Shown here piece by piece: positions 1 to 6,419 of a stretch of 9,462 nucleotides of DNA. Both the position numbers and the translations under genes were made by a program. Numbering within the stretch: the first letter of the stretch is position 1; every line of letters begins with the position of its first letter. The stretch lies in the NCBI GenBank assembly GCA_029907055.1, contig JARYMO010000046.1, positions 1-9,462 of the forward strand. Reading direction: 5' to 3'. Under the pieces are notes generated by a model. That model saw only the letters and a program-made list of their open reading frames with translations, made no database searches and was not told where the DNA came from. This DNA comes from Syntrophomonadaceae bacterium (GTDB taxonomy: Bacteria; Bacillota; Syntrophomonadia; Syntrophomonadales; Syntrophothermaceae).

Positions 1-1
1 A

Positions 2-78
2 TGGTGCGCCCGGGAGGACTCGAACCCCCGGCACGCGGTTTAGGAAACCGCTGCTCTTTCCTCCTGAGCTACGGGCGC
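2..78 (-). tRNA. tRNA-Arg, anticodon CCT
   Basis: This is a complete cloverleaf on the minus strand. The acceptor arms are GCGCCCG (72-78) and CGGGCGC (6-12), the discriminator is A (5) and CCA is encoded (2-4). The anticodon stem GCGGT/ACCGC encloses the loop TTCCTAA, giving anticodon CCT, which reads the Arg codon AGG. The T-arm is GGGGG-TTCGAGT-CCTCC with one G-U pair. It is the last tRNA of a four-gene cluster within the window; more tRNAs or a terminator could lie beyond the left edge. The acceptor stem is identical to that of the neighbouring tRNA-Arg(ACG), but the discriminator differs (A here, G there). Confidence 0.96.
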
Positions 79-92
79 CCAAAAATCAACGC

Positions 93-119
93 GATGTTCG
101 AACTCGCTGCCCGAACATC
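93..119 (-). terminator. hairpin between the two tRNA-Arg genes, possible weak terminator
   Basis: In the 62-nt spacer between the two tRNA-Arg genes, GATGTTCG (119-112 on the minus strand) and CGAACATC (100-93) form a perfect 8-bp stem with an 11-nt loop. About seven bases after the stem comes a T-run (GATTTTTGGG, around 82-87). The U-tract is offset further than in a canonical intrinsic terminator, so this may be a weak terminator, an attenuator or an RNA-processing element. No new promoter is visible between it and tRNA-Arg(CCT), so some read-through is needed to express that tRNA. Confidence 0.4.
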
Positions 120-140
120 CCCTCGGCTATGGCAGGTACA

Positions 141-217
<77 letters not shown>

Positions 218-240
218 ATGCCTGACTGCGAACAAGGAAA

Positions 241-335
241 TGGCGGAGAGAGTGGGATTCGAACCCACGAAGCGGGATTTGGCCCGCTTAATCGCTTAGC
301 AGGCGACCGCCTTCGACCTACTCGGCCATCTCTCC
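241..335 (-). tRNA. tRNA-Ser, anticodon GCT
   Basis: This is a class II tRNA with a long variable arm. The acceptor arms are GGAGAGA (329-335) and TCTCTCC (245-251), the discriminator is G (244) and CCA is encoded (241-243). The anticodon loop CTGCTAA lies between TCGC and GCGA, giving GCT, which reads AGU and AGC. The variable arm pairs AAGCGGG with CCCGCTT (7 bp), the hallmark recognised by the N-terminal coiled coil of SerRS. The gene lies in the cluster directly downstream of serS. Confidence 0.97.
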
Positions 336-350
336 GCGCGGGCGTGCTAC

Positions 351-440
351 TGGCGGAGGAGGTGGGATTCGAACCCACGGAACCCTGCCGGGTTCAACGG
401 TTTTCAAGACCGCCTCCTTAAACCGCTCGGACACCCCTCC
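351..440 (-). tRNA. tRNA-Ser, anticodon TGA
   Basis: This is a class II tRNA and the first of the four-tRNA cluster. The 5' acceptor strand GGAGGGG (434-440) pairs with CTCCTCC with one G-U, the discriminator is G (354) and CCA is encoded (351-353). The anticodon loop CTTGAAA gives TGA, which reads UCA and possibly other UCN codons. The variable arm is GAACCC/GGGTTC with a four-base loop. A sigma-A-like promoter sits about 30 nt upstream, so the cluster is probably transcribed independently of serS, perhaps with added read-through from it. Confidence 0.97.
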
Positions 441-471
441 CGAAGGGGACCCCCCTTCAAGTGCAATTTGA

Positions 472-501
472 AGTATAACACAGCCGGCGAAGCCTTGTCA
501 A
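472..501 (-). promoter_or_regulatory. sigma-A promoter of the tRNA cluster
   Basis: The minus strand carries a perfect -35 box TTGACA (501-496), an 18-bp spacer and a near-consensus -10 box TATACT (477-472). Transcription should start near 465, about 25 nt before the mature 5' end of tRNA-Ser(TGA). It is among the strongest promoter matches in the window, as expected for stable RNA genes. Confidence 0.8.
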
Positions 502-519
502 CGCGCCTGCGCCGCCATC

Positions 520-535
520 GCCCGCCGTTACGGGC
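520..535 (-). terminator. small hairpin after serS, doubtful terminator
   Basis: Ten bases after the serS stop, GCCCG and CGGGC form a 5-bp stem with a six-base loop. No U-tract follows, and the tRNA promoter begins about 20 nt later. It may slow or partly end serS transcription, but read-through into the tRNA genes is equally likely. The evidence is only the short inverted repeat. Confidence 0.2.
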
Positions 536-544
536 ATCTCGCCG

Positions 545-1843
545 TCACTCCTCCCGCTGGGGGCCTGCTGGAATAACCTCCATCCCCGCCATGTAGGGCC
601 GCAATGCCGTCGGGATGATCACCGACCCATCCTCTTGCTGGTAGTTCTCCAGGATGGCGGCCACCGTCCTTCCCACCGCCACCCCGGAGCCGTTGAGGGT
701 GTGCACGAACTGGGGTCTGGCCTTGGCATCAGGTCGATAGCGGATATTGGCACGGCGGGCCTGGAAGTCTTCGCAGTTGGAGCAGGAGGAAATCTCCTTG
801 TAGTCCTGGTAGCTGGGCAGCCAGACTTCCAGGTCGTAGGTCTTGGCGGCCGAGAACCCCATGTCACCAGTGCACAACACCACCACGCGGTAGGGTAGTT
901 CCAGCGCCTGCAGGACCTGTTCCGCATCGCGTGTAAGCTTTTCCAACTCGTCGTACGACTGCTCCGGCGTGGTGAGCTTGACCAGCTCCACCTTGTTGAA
1001 CTGATGCTGTCGGATTACGCCCCGCGTGTCCCGCCCGTGGGATCCGGCTTCGGCACGGAAACAGGCGGTGTAGGCGGTGAGGTACATGGGGAGTTGGGAG
1101 GCACTGAGGATCTCGTCCCGGTAGAGATTGGTAAGAGGAACCTCCGCCGTCGGCACCAGGTAGAGATCCCGGTCTTCCAGCTTGAACATGTCCTCGGCGA
1201 ACTTGGGCAGTTGCCCGGTCCCCATCATGCACGCCGACGTGACCATGAAAGGGGGGAAGACCTCCCGGTAGCCATGGCGGTCGACGTGCATGTCGAGCAT
1301 GAAGTTGATCAGCGCACGTTCAAGACGGGCCCCCAGGCCCTTGTACACAGTGAACCGAGCCCCCGAGAGCTTGGCGGCCCGCTCGAAATCAAGGATGTCC
1401 AGGGCCGGGCCCAGGTCCCAGTGCGGCAGCGGGACGAAGTCGAACTGGCGCGGGGTTCCCCAGCGCCTTACCTCCACGTTGTCAGCGTCCCCACTGCCCC
1501 GCGGCACCGATGAGTGAGGCAGATTAGGCAGACGCAACAGAATCTCCGCCGCGCGTGCCTCGAGCTCCTCGATCTGCGTATCCAGCTCCTTGATACGGAC
1601 TCCCGTGTCGCGGACGCGTGCCTGCAGCTCCGTGGTGTCCTGGCCCGACCGCTTCAGAGCGGCCACCTCGGAGGACGCTCGATTGCGAAAACTCTTTAGC
1701 TCGTCAGCCCTGGCCTGCAACGCGCGCCGCTGCTCATCCAGGCGCAGGAATTCATCCAGGCTGCCCTCCAGCCCCCGACTGCGCAAGGCAGCTTCCACCT
1801 CGTCGGGTTTCGCCCGCACCATTCTGGCATCCAGCACCACCAT
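545..1843 (-). CDS. serS: seryl-tRNA synthetase
   Basis: This is a cytoplasmic class II aminoacyl-tRNA synthetase that charges tRNA-Ser with L-serine using ATP. The 432-residue protein has the normal family length. Residues about 28-105 form the charged N-terminal coiled coil that grips the long variable arm of tRNA-Ser. Motif 1 is near 171-200 (RLERALINFMLD, GYREVFPPF), the serine-site TAEVPL at 232-237, motif 2 at 261-286 (CFRAEAG, RGVIRQHQFNKVEL) and motif 3 at 380-402 (HTLNGSGVAVGRTVAAILEN). No key element is missing. It is the third gene of the T-box-controlled serine operon, 17 nt after serA. The start is uncertain by two codons: the ATG at 1843 sits only one base after the AAAGGGGG ribosome-binding run, whereas the in-frame GTG at 1837 has about 7-nt spacing and would give the usual family beginning MLDARMVR. 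Confidence 0.98.
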   Translation of the reverse strand: MVVLDARMVRAKPDEVEAALRSRGLEGSLDEFLRLDEQRRALQARADELKSFRNRASSEVAALKRSGQDTTELQARVRDTGVRIKELDTQIEELEARAAEILLRLPNLPHSSVPRGSGDADNVEVRRWGTPRQFDFVPLPHWDLGPALDILDFERAAKLSGARFTVYKGLGARLERALINFMLDMHVDRHGYREVFPPFMVTSACMMGTGQLPKFAEDMFKLEDRDLYLVPTAEVPLTNLYRDEILSASQLPMYLTAYTACFRAEAGSHGRDTRGVIRQHQFNKVELVKLTTPEQSYDELEKLTRDAEQVLQALELPYRVVVLCTGDMGFSAAKTYDLEVWLPSYQDYKEISSCSNCEDFQARRANIRYRPDAKARPQFVHTLNGSGVAVGRTVAAILENYQQEDGSVIIPTALRPYMAGMEVIPAGPQREE

Positions 1844-1860
1844 TCCCCCTTTCCCGTGGC

Positions 1861-3450
1861 TCAGCGGAACCGCACCAGGTGCACCTTCACGATGCCGTCC
1901 ACCGCCCGCAGGCGAGCCAGGGTCCGCTCGTCAACCTCCCCGTCCACATTGACGACCATCAGGTTCATACTGCCCTTGCTCCCTACTCGCATCATGGAGA
2001 TGTTGATGCCGGCCTTGCCAAGCTCGGTGGTAAAGGGACCGATGACCCCGGGGCGATCCTCGTTGATGGCAATGAGCACGTTGCCCACCGGGAACATGTC
2101 GGTTTCGAAGTCGTTGATCTCCACGATGTAGGGACGCCCGGCGCCAGTCAGGGTGCCGGCCACCTGGAGATCGTGGCCACGGTTGAACACCTTTGCCGAG
2201 ATGAGATTGACGTAGCCCTTCACCTGCTTCTCTTCCTTGCGCTCGAATACCTTGATGCCTCGCTCATCGGCCTTGATGCGAGCGTTGACGTAGTTGACCT
2301 TCTCGGACATCACTCCAGACAGCAGTCCCTTGAGGAACGCGATGGTGAGCAGACCGGTCTCCTGCTGGGCGATATCCCCGGAGAACGACAGCTCTATCCG
2401 GTCAACGGGCGAGCGTTCCATCTGGTAGTAGAGGCTGCCCATCTTTTCCGCCAGCTCGATGTAAGGACTGAGCACCTCGAGCTCGGAGCGCAGCACGGTG
2501 GGGAGGTTGACCACATTGGGCACCAATTCCCCCCTGAGGCCCTTGATGACTTGTTCCGCGATCGTCACCCCCACCCTGCGCTGGGCCTCCACGGTATCAG
2601 CACCCAAGTGGGGTGTGACCACCACGTTCTTAAAGGCGAACAAGGGGTTCTGGCGCGCCGGCTCTTCTTCGAAGACATCCAGGCCCGCGCTCCCCACTTT
2701 TCCGCTCTTGAGTGCCTCGACCAAGGCGGCTTCACTGATTATGCCGCCCCGTGCACAGTTGACTACCCGCACCCCGTCCTTGGCCATCGCGAACTCGCGC
2801 GCCCCGATCATGCCCATGGTCTCCTCGTTGCGGGGCGTGTGCACGGTGATGATGTCCGCTTCCCTCACCAGCTCCTCCAGGGTTTCTTTCTTCTCGGCCC
2901 CGAAGCGCTCGAAGCGTTCATCAGGAATGTAGGGGTCGTACGCGATAACCCGGGTTCCGAATGACTTGACGCGCGTCGCGACCATCGAGCCAATCCGACC
3001 CAGACCCACGATGCCCACCGTCTTGCCGTACAGTTCCATGCCGCGGAACGGCTTGCGATCCCAGTTGCCAGCCTTCAGAAACGCGTTCGCTTCGGCGGTG
3101 TGGCGCAGCGAACACAGCATCAGGGCCATGGTCTGCTCGGCTGCCGAGATGGTATTGCTGTCCGGCGTATTCGCCACGACAATCCCACGGCGGGTGCAGG
3201 CATGTACGTCGATGTTGTCGATGCCGTTTCCGGCCCTGCCTACCATCTTCAACCTGGTGCCGGCCGCCACCAACTCTTCGTCCACTTGGGTGACGCTGCG
3301 CACGATGAGTGCGTCGTAGTCCTTGATGATATTCAGCAGCTCGGCCCTTCCAATTCCGTCGCGGTAATCGACCTCCAGCTCCGAGCGCAACATGGCCAGT
3401 CCTTCCTCGGCGATGCGCTCGCTCACCAGGACCCGGTGCTTCTTGGTCAT
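1861..3450 (-). CDS. serA: D-3-phosphoglycerate dehydrogenase, ACT-domain form
   Basis: This enzyme catalyses the first step of phosphorylated serine synthesis: NAD-dependent oxidation of 3-phosphoglycerate to 3-phosphohydroxypyruvate. The 529-residue protein is the long form found in Bacillus and Mycobacterium. The N-terminal substrate-binding part includes VGRAGNGIDNID (70-81). The Rossmann nucleotide-binding motif is GLGRIG (149-154). The catalytic triad is apparent as Arg234 (NCARGG), Glu263 (FEEEP) and His281 (TPHLGA). An intervening ASB domain spans about 320-450, and a C-terminal ACT domain about 456-529 (LIAINEDRPGVIGPFTTELGKAG region) may mediate serine feedback, a family inference. 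Its ATG follows the TAG stop of the aminotransferase with no gap, and its SD (AGGAGGGG) lies inside the end of that gene, so the two are translationally linked. Expression should be governed by the upstream T-box. Confidence 0.97.
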   Translation of the reverse strand: MTKKHRVLVSERIAEEGLAMLRSELEVDYRDGIGRAELLNIIKDYDALIVRSVTQVDEELVAAGTRLKMVGRAGNGIDNIDVHACTRRGIVVANTPDSNTISAAEQTMALMLCSLRHTAEANAFLKAGNWDRKPFRGMELYGKTVGIVGLGRIGSMVATRVKSFGTRVIAYDPYIPDERFERFGAEKKETLEELVREADIITVHTPRNEETMGMIGAREFAMAKDGVRVVNCARGGIISEAALVEALKSGKVGSAGLDVFEEEPARQNPLFAFKNVVVTPHLGADTVEAQRRVGVTIAEQVIKGLRGELVPNVVNLPTVLRSELEVLSPYIELAEKMGSLYYQMERSPVDRIELSFSGDIAQQETGLLTIAFLKGLLSGVMSEKVNYVNARIKADERGIKVFERKEEKQVKGYVNLISAKVFNRGHDLQVAGTLTGAGRPYIVEINDFETDMFPVGNVLIAINEDRPGVIGPFTTELGKAGINISMMRVGSKGSMNLMVVNVDGEVDERTLARLRAVDGIVKVHLVRFR

Positions 3451-4614
3451 CTATCGCCCCTCCTCGTTCATCAGAACGCGCTGCGCGGCGGTGACTCCCG
3501 CTCCCAGCTTCACTTCCTGCCCCAACCCGGCCAGCACCATTTCCAGTGCCGCCAACACCGCCAACAAGTCAAGGTCGCGGACATAGCCCAGGTGACCGAT
3601 GCGAAAAATCACGTCGTCCAGCGCCTGCTGCCCCCCGGCCACCACGACGTCAAAACGGTCACGCAGGGCCTTGCGGATGCGGTTGGCCCCCAGACCGGGC
3701 GGAGCAACCACCGCGGTGAGCGCTGCGGAGGCCACCTCGTCGGACGCCAGCAACTGCAACCCCATGGCCTTCACCCCCGCTCTCACCATCGAGCGGTAGC
3801 GGGCATGGCGGGCAATGACTCCGTCTATCCCTTCCGCGTCGATGAGCCGCAGCGACTCCCGCAGGCCGTAGTACAGGCTCAGGGCAGGGGTATACGGGGT
3901 CTGCCCTTTGCCGAGATAGTTCAGTGCCGACTGCAGGTCCCAGTAGTAGCGAGGATTGGTACACGCCCGACTGGCTTCCATCGCCCGGGAGCTCACCGCC
4001 ACGAACGCCAGTCCTGGCGGCAGCATGAATGCCTTCTGTGATCCGCTCACCACCACGTCCAGTTGCCAGGCGTCGGTCTGCAGGTCCATCGCCCCCAGCC
4101 CGCTGACCGCGTCAACCATGAACAGCGCCGGATGGTCGGCGGCCGCGGCGCGAATTGCCCTGATATCGTTGACTACCCCAGTCGAGGTTTCGTTGTGCGT
4201 TACCAGTATCGCTCTGATCTCATGCCGGCGATCGGCCTGCAGGCGCTCCCGCACCGCCTCGGCATCGGCTGCCTGGCCCCATGGAAACGACAGCCGCTCC
4301 ACCCGCGCACCGAACCGCTCAGCGATGGAGGCGAACCGATCCCCGAAGACGCCTATGGATACCGCCAGCACCCTCTCGCCGGGCGAGATGAAGTTGACCA
4401 CCGCCGCTTCCATGGCTCCCGTGCCCGCGGCTGGAAAGATTACCACCTGGTTGCGCGTCTTGTAGACGCCCTTGACCCCCTCGGTCACCTCCTCCAGCAG
4501 GGCCTTGAATTCCGGCCCACGGTGATTGACCATCGGCGTTGCCAGCGCCCGCAACACGCTGGCTGGAACCGGGGTGGGCCCGGGCAACATGAGGTATTGC
4601 TGTTCGGCCGACAT
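3451..4614 (-). CDS. class V PLP-dependent aminotransferase, AGT-like; probable serine-pathway transaminase
   Basis: This 387-residue fold-type I aminotransferase resembles the alanine/serine-glyoxylate aminotransferase group. Visible marks are the N-terminal LMLPGPTPVP (8-17), the cofactor phosphate loop AAGTGAMEAA (62-71), VDAVSGLGAMD (167-177) with Asp168 for the pyridine nitrogen, and the PLP lysine Lys194 in SGSQKAFMLPPG. The Met at 4614 is chosen because GGAGGGGGAG precedes it with 7-nt spacing; in-frame starts further upstream fall inside the T-box terminator. It leads the operon with serA and serS, and its stop codon abuts the serA ATG. From context I infer that it transaminates 3-phosphohydroxypyruvate to phosphoserine in place of SerC, although serine-pyruvate or alanine-glyoxylate activity is equally compatible with the sequence. 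Family assignment is firm, substrate is not. Confidence 0.9.
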   Translation of the reverse strand: MSAEQQYLMLPGPTPVPASVLRALATPMVNHRGPEFKALLEEVTEGVKGVYKTRNQVVIFPAAGTGAMEAAVVNFISPGERVLAVSIGVFGDRFASIAERFGARVERLSFPWGQAADAEAVRERLQADRRHEIRAILVTHNETSTGVVNDIRAIRAAAADHPALFMVDAVSGLGAMDLQTDAWQLDVVVSGSQKAFMLPPGLAFVAVSSRAMEASRACTNPRYYWDLQSALNYLGKGQTPYTPALSLYYGLRESLRLIDAEGIDGVIARHARYRSMVRAGVKAMGLQLLASDEVASAALTAVVAPPGLGANRIRKALRDRFDVVVAGGQQALDDVIFRIGHLGYVRDLDLLAVLAALEMVLAGLGQEVKLGAGVTAAQRVLMNEEGR

Positions 4615-4640
4615 TCGCTTTCTCCCCCTCCACGCTTGGC

Positions 4641-4686
4641 AAAAATACAAATACCCCTCATCCACCGGTCAGGGACGAGAGGTATT
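4641..4686 (-). terminator. T-box intrinsic terminator
   Basis: A 14-bp stem forms between AATACCTCTCGTCC (4686-4673) and GGATGAGGGGTATT (4663-4650), with two G-U pairs and a nine-base loop. A T-rich stretch ending in TTTTT (4649-4641) follows. The 5' arm overlaps the CTCGTCCCT segment needed for the antiterminator, so the two structures are mutually exclusive. It ends about 27 nt before the aminotransferase ATG. Confidence 0.92.
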
Positions 4687-4889
4687 CCCGCGTTGCCACC
4701 CTCATTGGCTGCGCACGCCGGCAGCCCACTTCATTGTGTCGGCGATAACGGTGCCACCGAACCTGCTCATCGCAGTCAGCTCCGCGGGCGGATTCGGCCG
4801 TCGCCTGCGCTGGTTCGCACCTCCCACCAGCTCTCTTCCCCAGGTACGCGGCGTACTTCTCCCCTTCATTGCCTTTGCGTATGAAGCTA
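4641..4889 (-). ncRNA. T-box leader riboswitch, serine-specific
   Basis: This is a complete T-box leader upstream of the serine operon. Stem I appears to close with GCTTCATACGCA near 4888-4877 against TGCGATGAGC. The K-turn/loop E side shows ATGAAGGGGAGAAGTA, with AGTA at 4857-4854. The distal loop reads GGTGGGAGGTGCGAACC. The opposing specifier loop reads GAA-TCC-G, with the specifier UCC (Ser) at 4792-4790. A Stem III-like hairpin CGGTG/CACCG and the phrase AATGAAGTGGGC follow. The conserved T-box element is AGGGTGGCAACGCGGG (4702-4687), whose bulge UGGC (4698-4695) complements the G-C-C-A end typical of tRNA-Ser. The antiterminator pairs AGGG and GCGGG with CTCGTCCCT, excluding the terminator stem. 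Uncharged tRNA-Ser should therefore permit read-through. T-box identity is very secure; the serine call rests on specifier, discriminator match and downstream genes together. Confidence 0.95.
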
Positions 4890-4895
4890 GCTGTT

Positions 4896-4925
4896 ATTAT
4901 AGTACAGGTCGTCGGGGCTCCGCAA
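4896..4925 (-). promoter_or_regulatory. promoter of the T-box serine operon
   Basis: A perfect -10 box TATAAT (4901-4896) is preceded by an 18-bp spacer and a weak -35 match TTGCGG (4925-4920). The expected start near 4889 coincides with the first bases of T-box Stem I, which supports the assignment. It lies in the 52-nt interval between the pdxT stop and the leader. Confidence 0.75.
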
Positions 4926-4941
4926 GCGTTTTCTCTTCGCC

Positions 4942-5514
4942 TCAGATCATGCTCAGGAAGAACTCGTGCACGCTCAGGTCATTGGTCAACTCTGGATGGA
5001 AGGCCACTGCCAGCAGCTTGTGCTGTTTCACCGCCACGATCTTTCCGTCCAACTCCGCCAGCAGCTCCGCTTCTCCCCATATGCGCTCTGCGTACGGCGC
5101 GCGAATAAACACGCCATGCACCAGTCGCGGAATGCCCCTCAGCGAGAGATCTGCCTCGAAGCTCTCCACCTGGCGGCCGAACGCGTTGCGGCGCACCGCC
5201 ATGTCCATCAGCCCGAGCCGATACTGTCCACTGTCGATGATCTCCTTGGCCAGCAATATCATCCCTGCGCAAGTTCCGAAAACCGGCATCCCCGCCCGGG
5301 CTTTCTCCCTGACCAGGTCCCCGAGTCGGAAATCCACCAGCAAGCGGCCGATGGTGGTGCTCTCCCCTCCCGGCAGAATGAGGGCGTCGATGCGTTCGAG
5401 GTCATCTGCGCTGCGGGTCCTTACTGCTTCACACCCCAGCCGGGCCAGCACCTGCTGGTGCTCCAGGAAGGCGCCCTGGAGGGCCAGGACCCCGATACGT
5501 CGCTTACCACCCAC
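4942..5514 (-). CDS. pdxT: pyridoxal 5'-phosphate synthase glutaminase subunit PdxT
   Basis: This class I glutamine amidotransferase hydrolyses glutamine and channels ammonia to PdxS for de novo PLP synthesis. With the GTG start at 5514 the protein is 190 residues, the usual length, beginning MGGKRRIGVLALQGAF. The oxyanion-region motif PGGESTT is at 48-54, the nucleophile Cys82 in GTCAGM, and the other triad members His173 and Glu175 in FHPEL. The frame stays open further upstream, but that stretch lies inside pdxS and does not resemble the family. AAAGGA nine bases before the GTG is a fair SD. The start overlaps the pdxS stop by 11 nt, which suggests translational coupling and fixed stoichiometry in the 12+12 PdxS-PdxT complex. 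A separate promoter and T-box begin just after it, so pdxT probably ends its transcription unit, though I see no terminator. Confidence 0.95.
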   Translation of the reverse strand: MGGKRRIGVLALQGAFLEHQQVLARLGCEAVRTRSADDLERIDALILPGGESTTIGRLLVDFRLGDLVREKARAGMPVFGTCAGMILLAKEIIDSGQYRLGLMDMAVRRNAFGRQVESFEADLSLRGIPRLVHGVFIRAPYAERIWGEAELLAELDGKIVAVKQHKLLAVAFHPELTNDLSVHEFFLSMI

Positions 5515-6388
5515 GGTCCTGCATCCTTTCCGTCGGCACCAGGGTCTTGATGTCGATGCCCGGCATGGCCTCGCCGAGATCTCGCGAAACCTCCGCCAGC
5601 ACCTTGGGATCGTCGAAGTAGGTGGTGGCCGCCACGATAGCACGCGCGCGGCGCAGGGGATCCTTGGACTTGAATATCCCTGATCCCACGAAGTTGCCGT
5701 CCGCTCCCAGCTGCATCATCAGGGCGGCGTCAGCCGGCGTGGCGATGCCCCCGGCGGCAAAATTGACTACCGGGAGTTTTCCAGTTTCGGCCACTTCCAC
5801 CACCAGTTCGTAAGGGGCCTGCAGTTCTTTGGCGGCTGTCATCAGCTCGTCCTTAGGAAGCGAGGCCAGCCAGCGGATCTCACCTGCAACCTGTCGCATG
5901 TGCCGCACGGCTTCCACTACGTTCCCGGTGCCCGGCTCTCCTTTCGTACGAATCATGGCCGCGCCCTCACCGATACGGCGAAGCGCCTCCCCCAGGTTCC
6001 TCGCACCACACACGAAGGGAACGCGGAACAGCGTCTTGTCCACGTGGAACTTCTCGTCCGCCGGGGTAAGTACTTCGCTCTCATCAATGTAGTCGATGCC
6101 AAGCTCTTGAAGTATTTGCGCTTCCACAAAATGACCGATGCGGCACTTGGCCATCACTGGAATGGTGACGGATTCCATGATCTTGAGGATGACTGTCGGG
6201 TCTGCCATCCTGGCCACCCCGCCCGCGGCCCGGATGTCGGCGGGAACGCGTTCCAGCGCCATTACTGCACAAGCCCCGGCTTCTTCCGCGATCTTGGCCT
6301 GCTCCGGGGTGGTGACGTCCATGATGACCCCACCCTTGAGCATCTGGGCCAACCCTTTCTTCACCGCGAAGGTCCCTTTCTCCGCCAT
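5504..6388 (-). CDS. pdxS: pyridoxal 5'-phosphate synthase lyase subunit PdxS
   Basis: This TIM-barrel synthase condenses ribose 5-phosphate, glyceraldehyde 3-phosphate and ammonia from PdxT into PLP. From the ATG at 6388 the protein is 294 residues, the same length as my recollection of the Bacillus subtilis enzyme. The essential residues are present: Asp24 (GGVIMD), Lys81 (MAKCRIGH) forming the first ribose adduct, and Lys149 (RTKGEPGTGN), which takes over the intermediate. The C-terminus ends RMQDRGW as in relatives. The 6388 start is chosen over in-frame ATGs at 6448 and 6421 because those lie at or upstream of the -10 box of a clear promoter, and MAEKGTF matches the family N-terminus. 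GGGGGG six bases upstream serves as the ribosome-binding site. PLP made here is the cofactor of the neighbouring aminotransferase. Confidence 0.97.
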   Translation of the reverse strand: MAEKGTFAVKKGLAQMLKGGVIMDVTTPEQAKIAEEAGACAVMALERVPADIRAAGGVARMADPTVILKIMESVTIPVMAKCRIGHFVEAQILQELGIDYIDESEVLTPADEKFHVDKTLFRVPFVCGARNLGEALRRIGEGAAMIRTKGEPGTGNVVEAVRHMRQVAGEIRWLASLPKDELMTAAKELQAPYELVVEVAETGKLPVVNFAAGGIATPADAALMMQLGADGNFVGSGIFKSKDPLRRARAIVAATTYFDDPKVLAEVSRDLGEAMPGIDIKTLVPTERMQDRGW

Positions 6389-6419
6389 GCCGTTCCCCCC
6401 AATTTCCCGTTTCTCACTC

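Noticed and set aside
1618..2964. Long plus-strand open frame of 448 codons opposite serS and serA
   Set aside because: It is antisense to two well-conserved genes, its translation is rich in His, Arg and Pro without known motifs, and it runs across the boundary of both genes. Long empty frames are expected opposite GC-rich genes.
3100..4041. Plus-strand open frame of 313 codons opposite serA and the aminotransferase
   Set aside because: It is a shadow of conserved minus-strand genes; the product is low-complexity Gln/His/Arg-rich and has no recognisable domain.
4615..4665. Upstream extension of the aminotransferase to an ATG at 4665
   Set aside because: That ATG lies inside the loop of the T-box terminator, and the extra 17 residues do not fit the family. 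The ATG at 4614 has a strong SD.
5515..5643. Upstream extension of pdxT to an ATG at 5643
   Set aside because: The extra 43 residues are read inside pdxS in another frame and do not resemble any PdxT; the GTG at 5514 gives the normal length.
4526..5683. Plus-strand open frame of 385 codons across the T-box region, pdxT and pdxS
   Set aside because: It crosses a clear T-box leader and two conserved genes on the other strand, and the translation is Ser/Arg-rich with no family signal.
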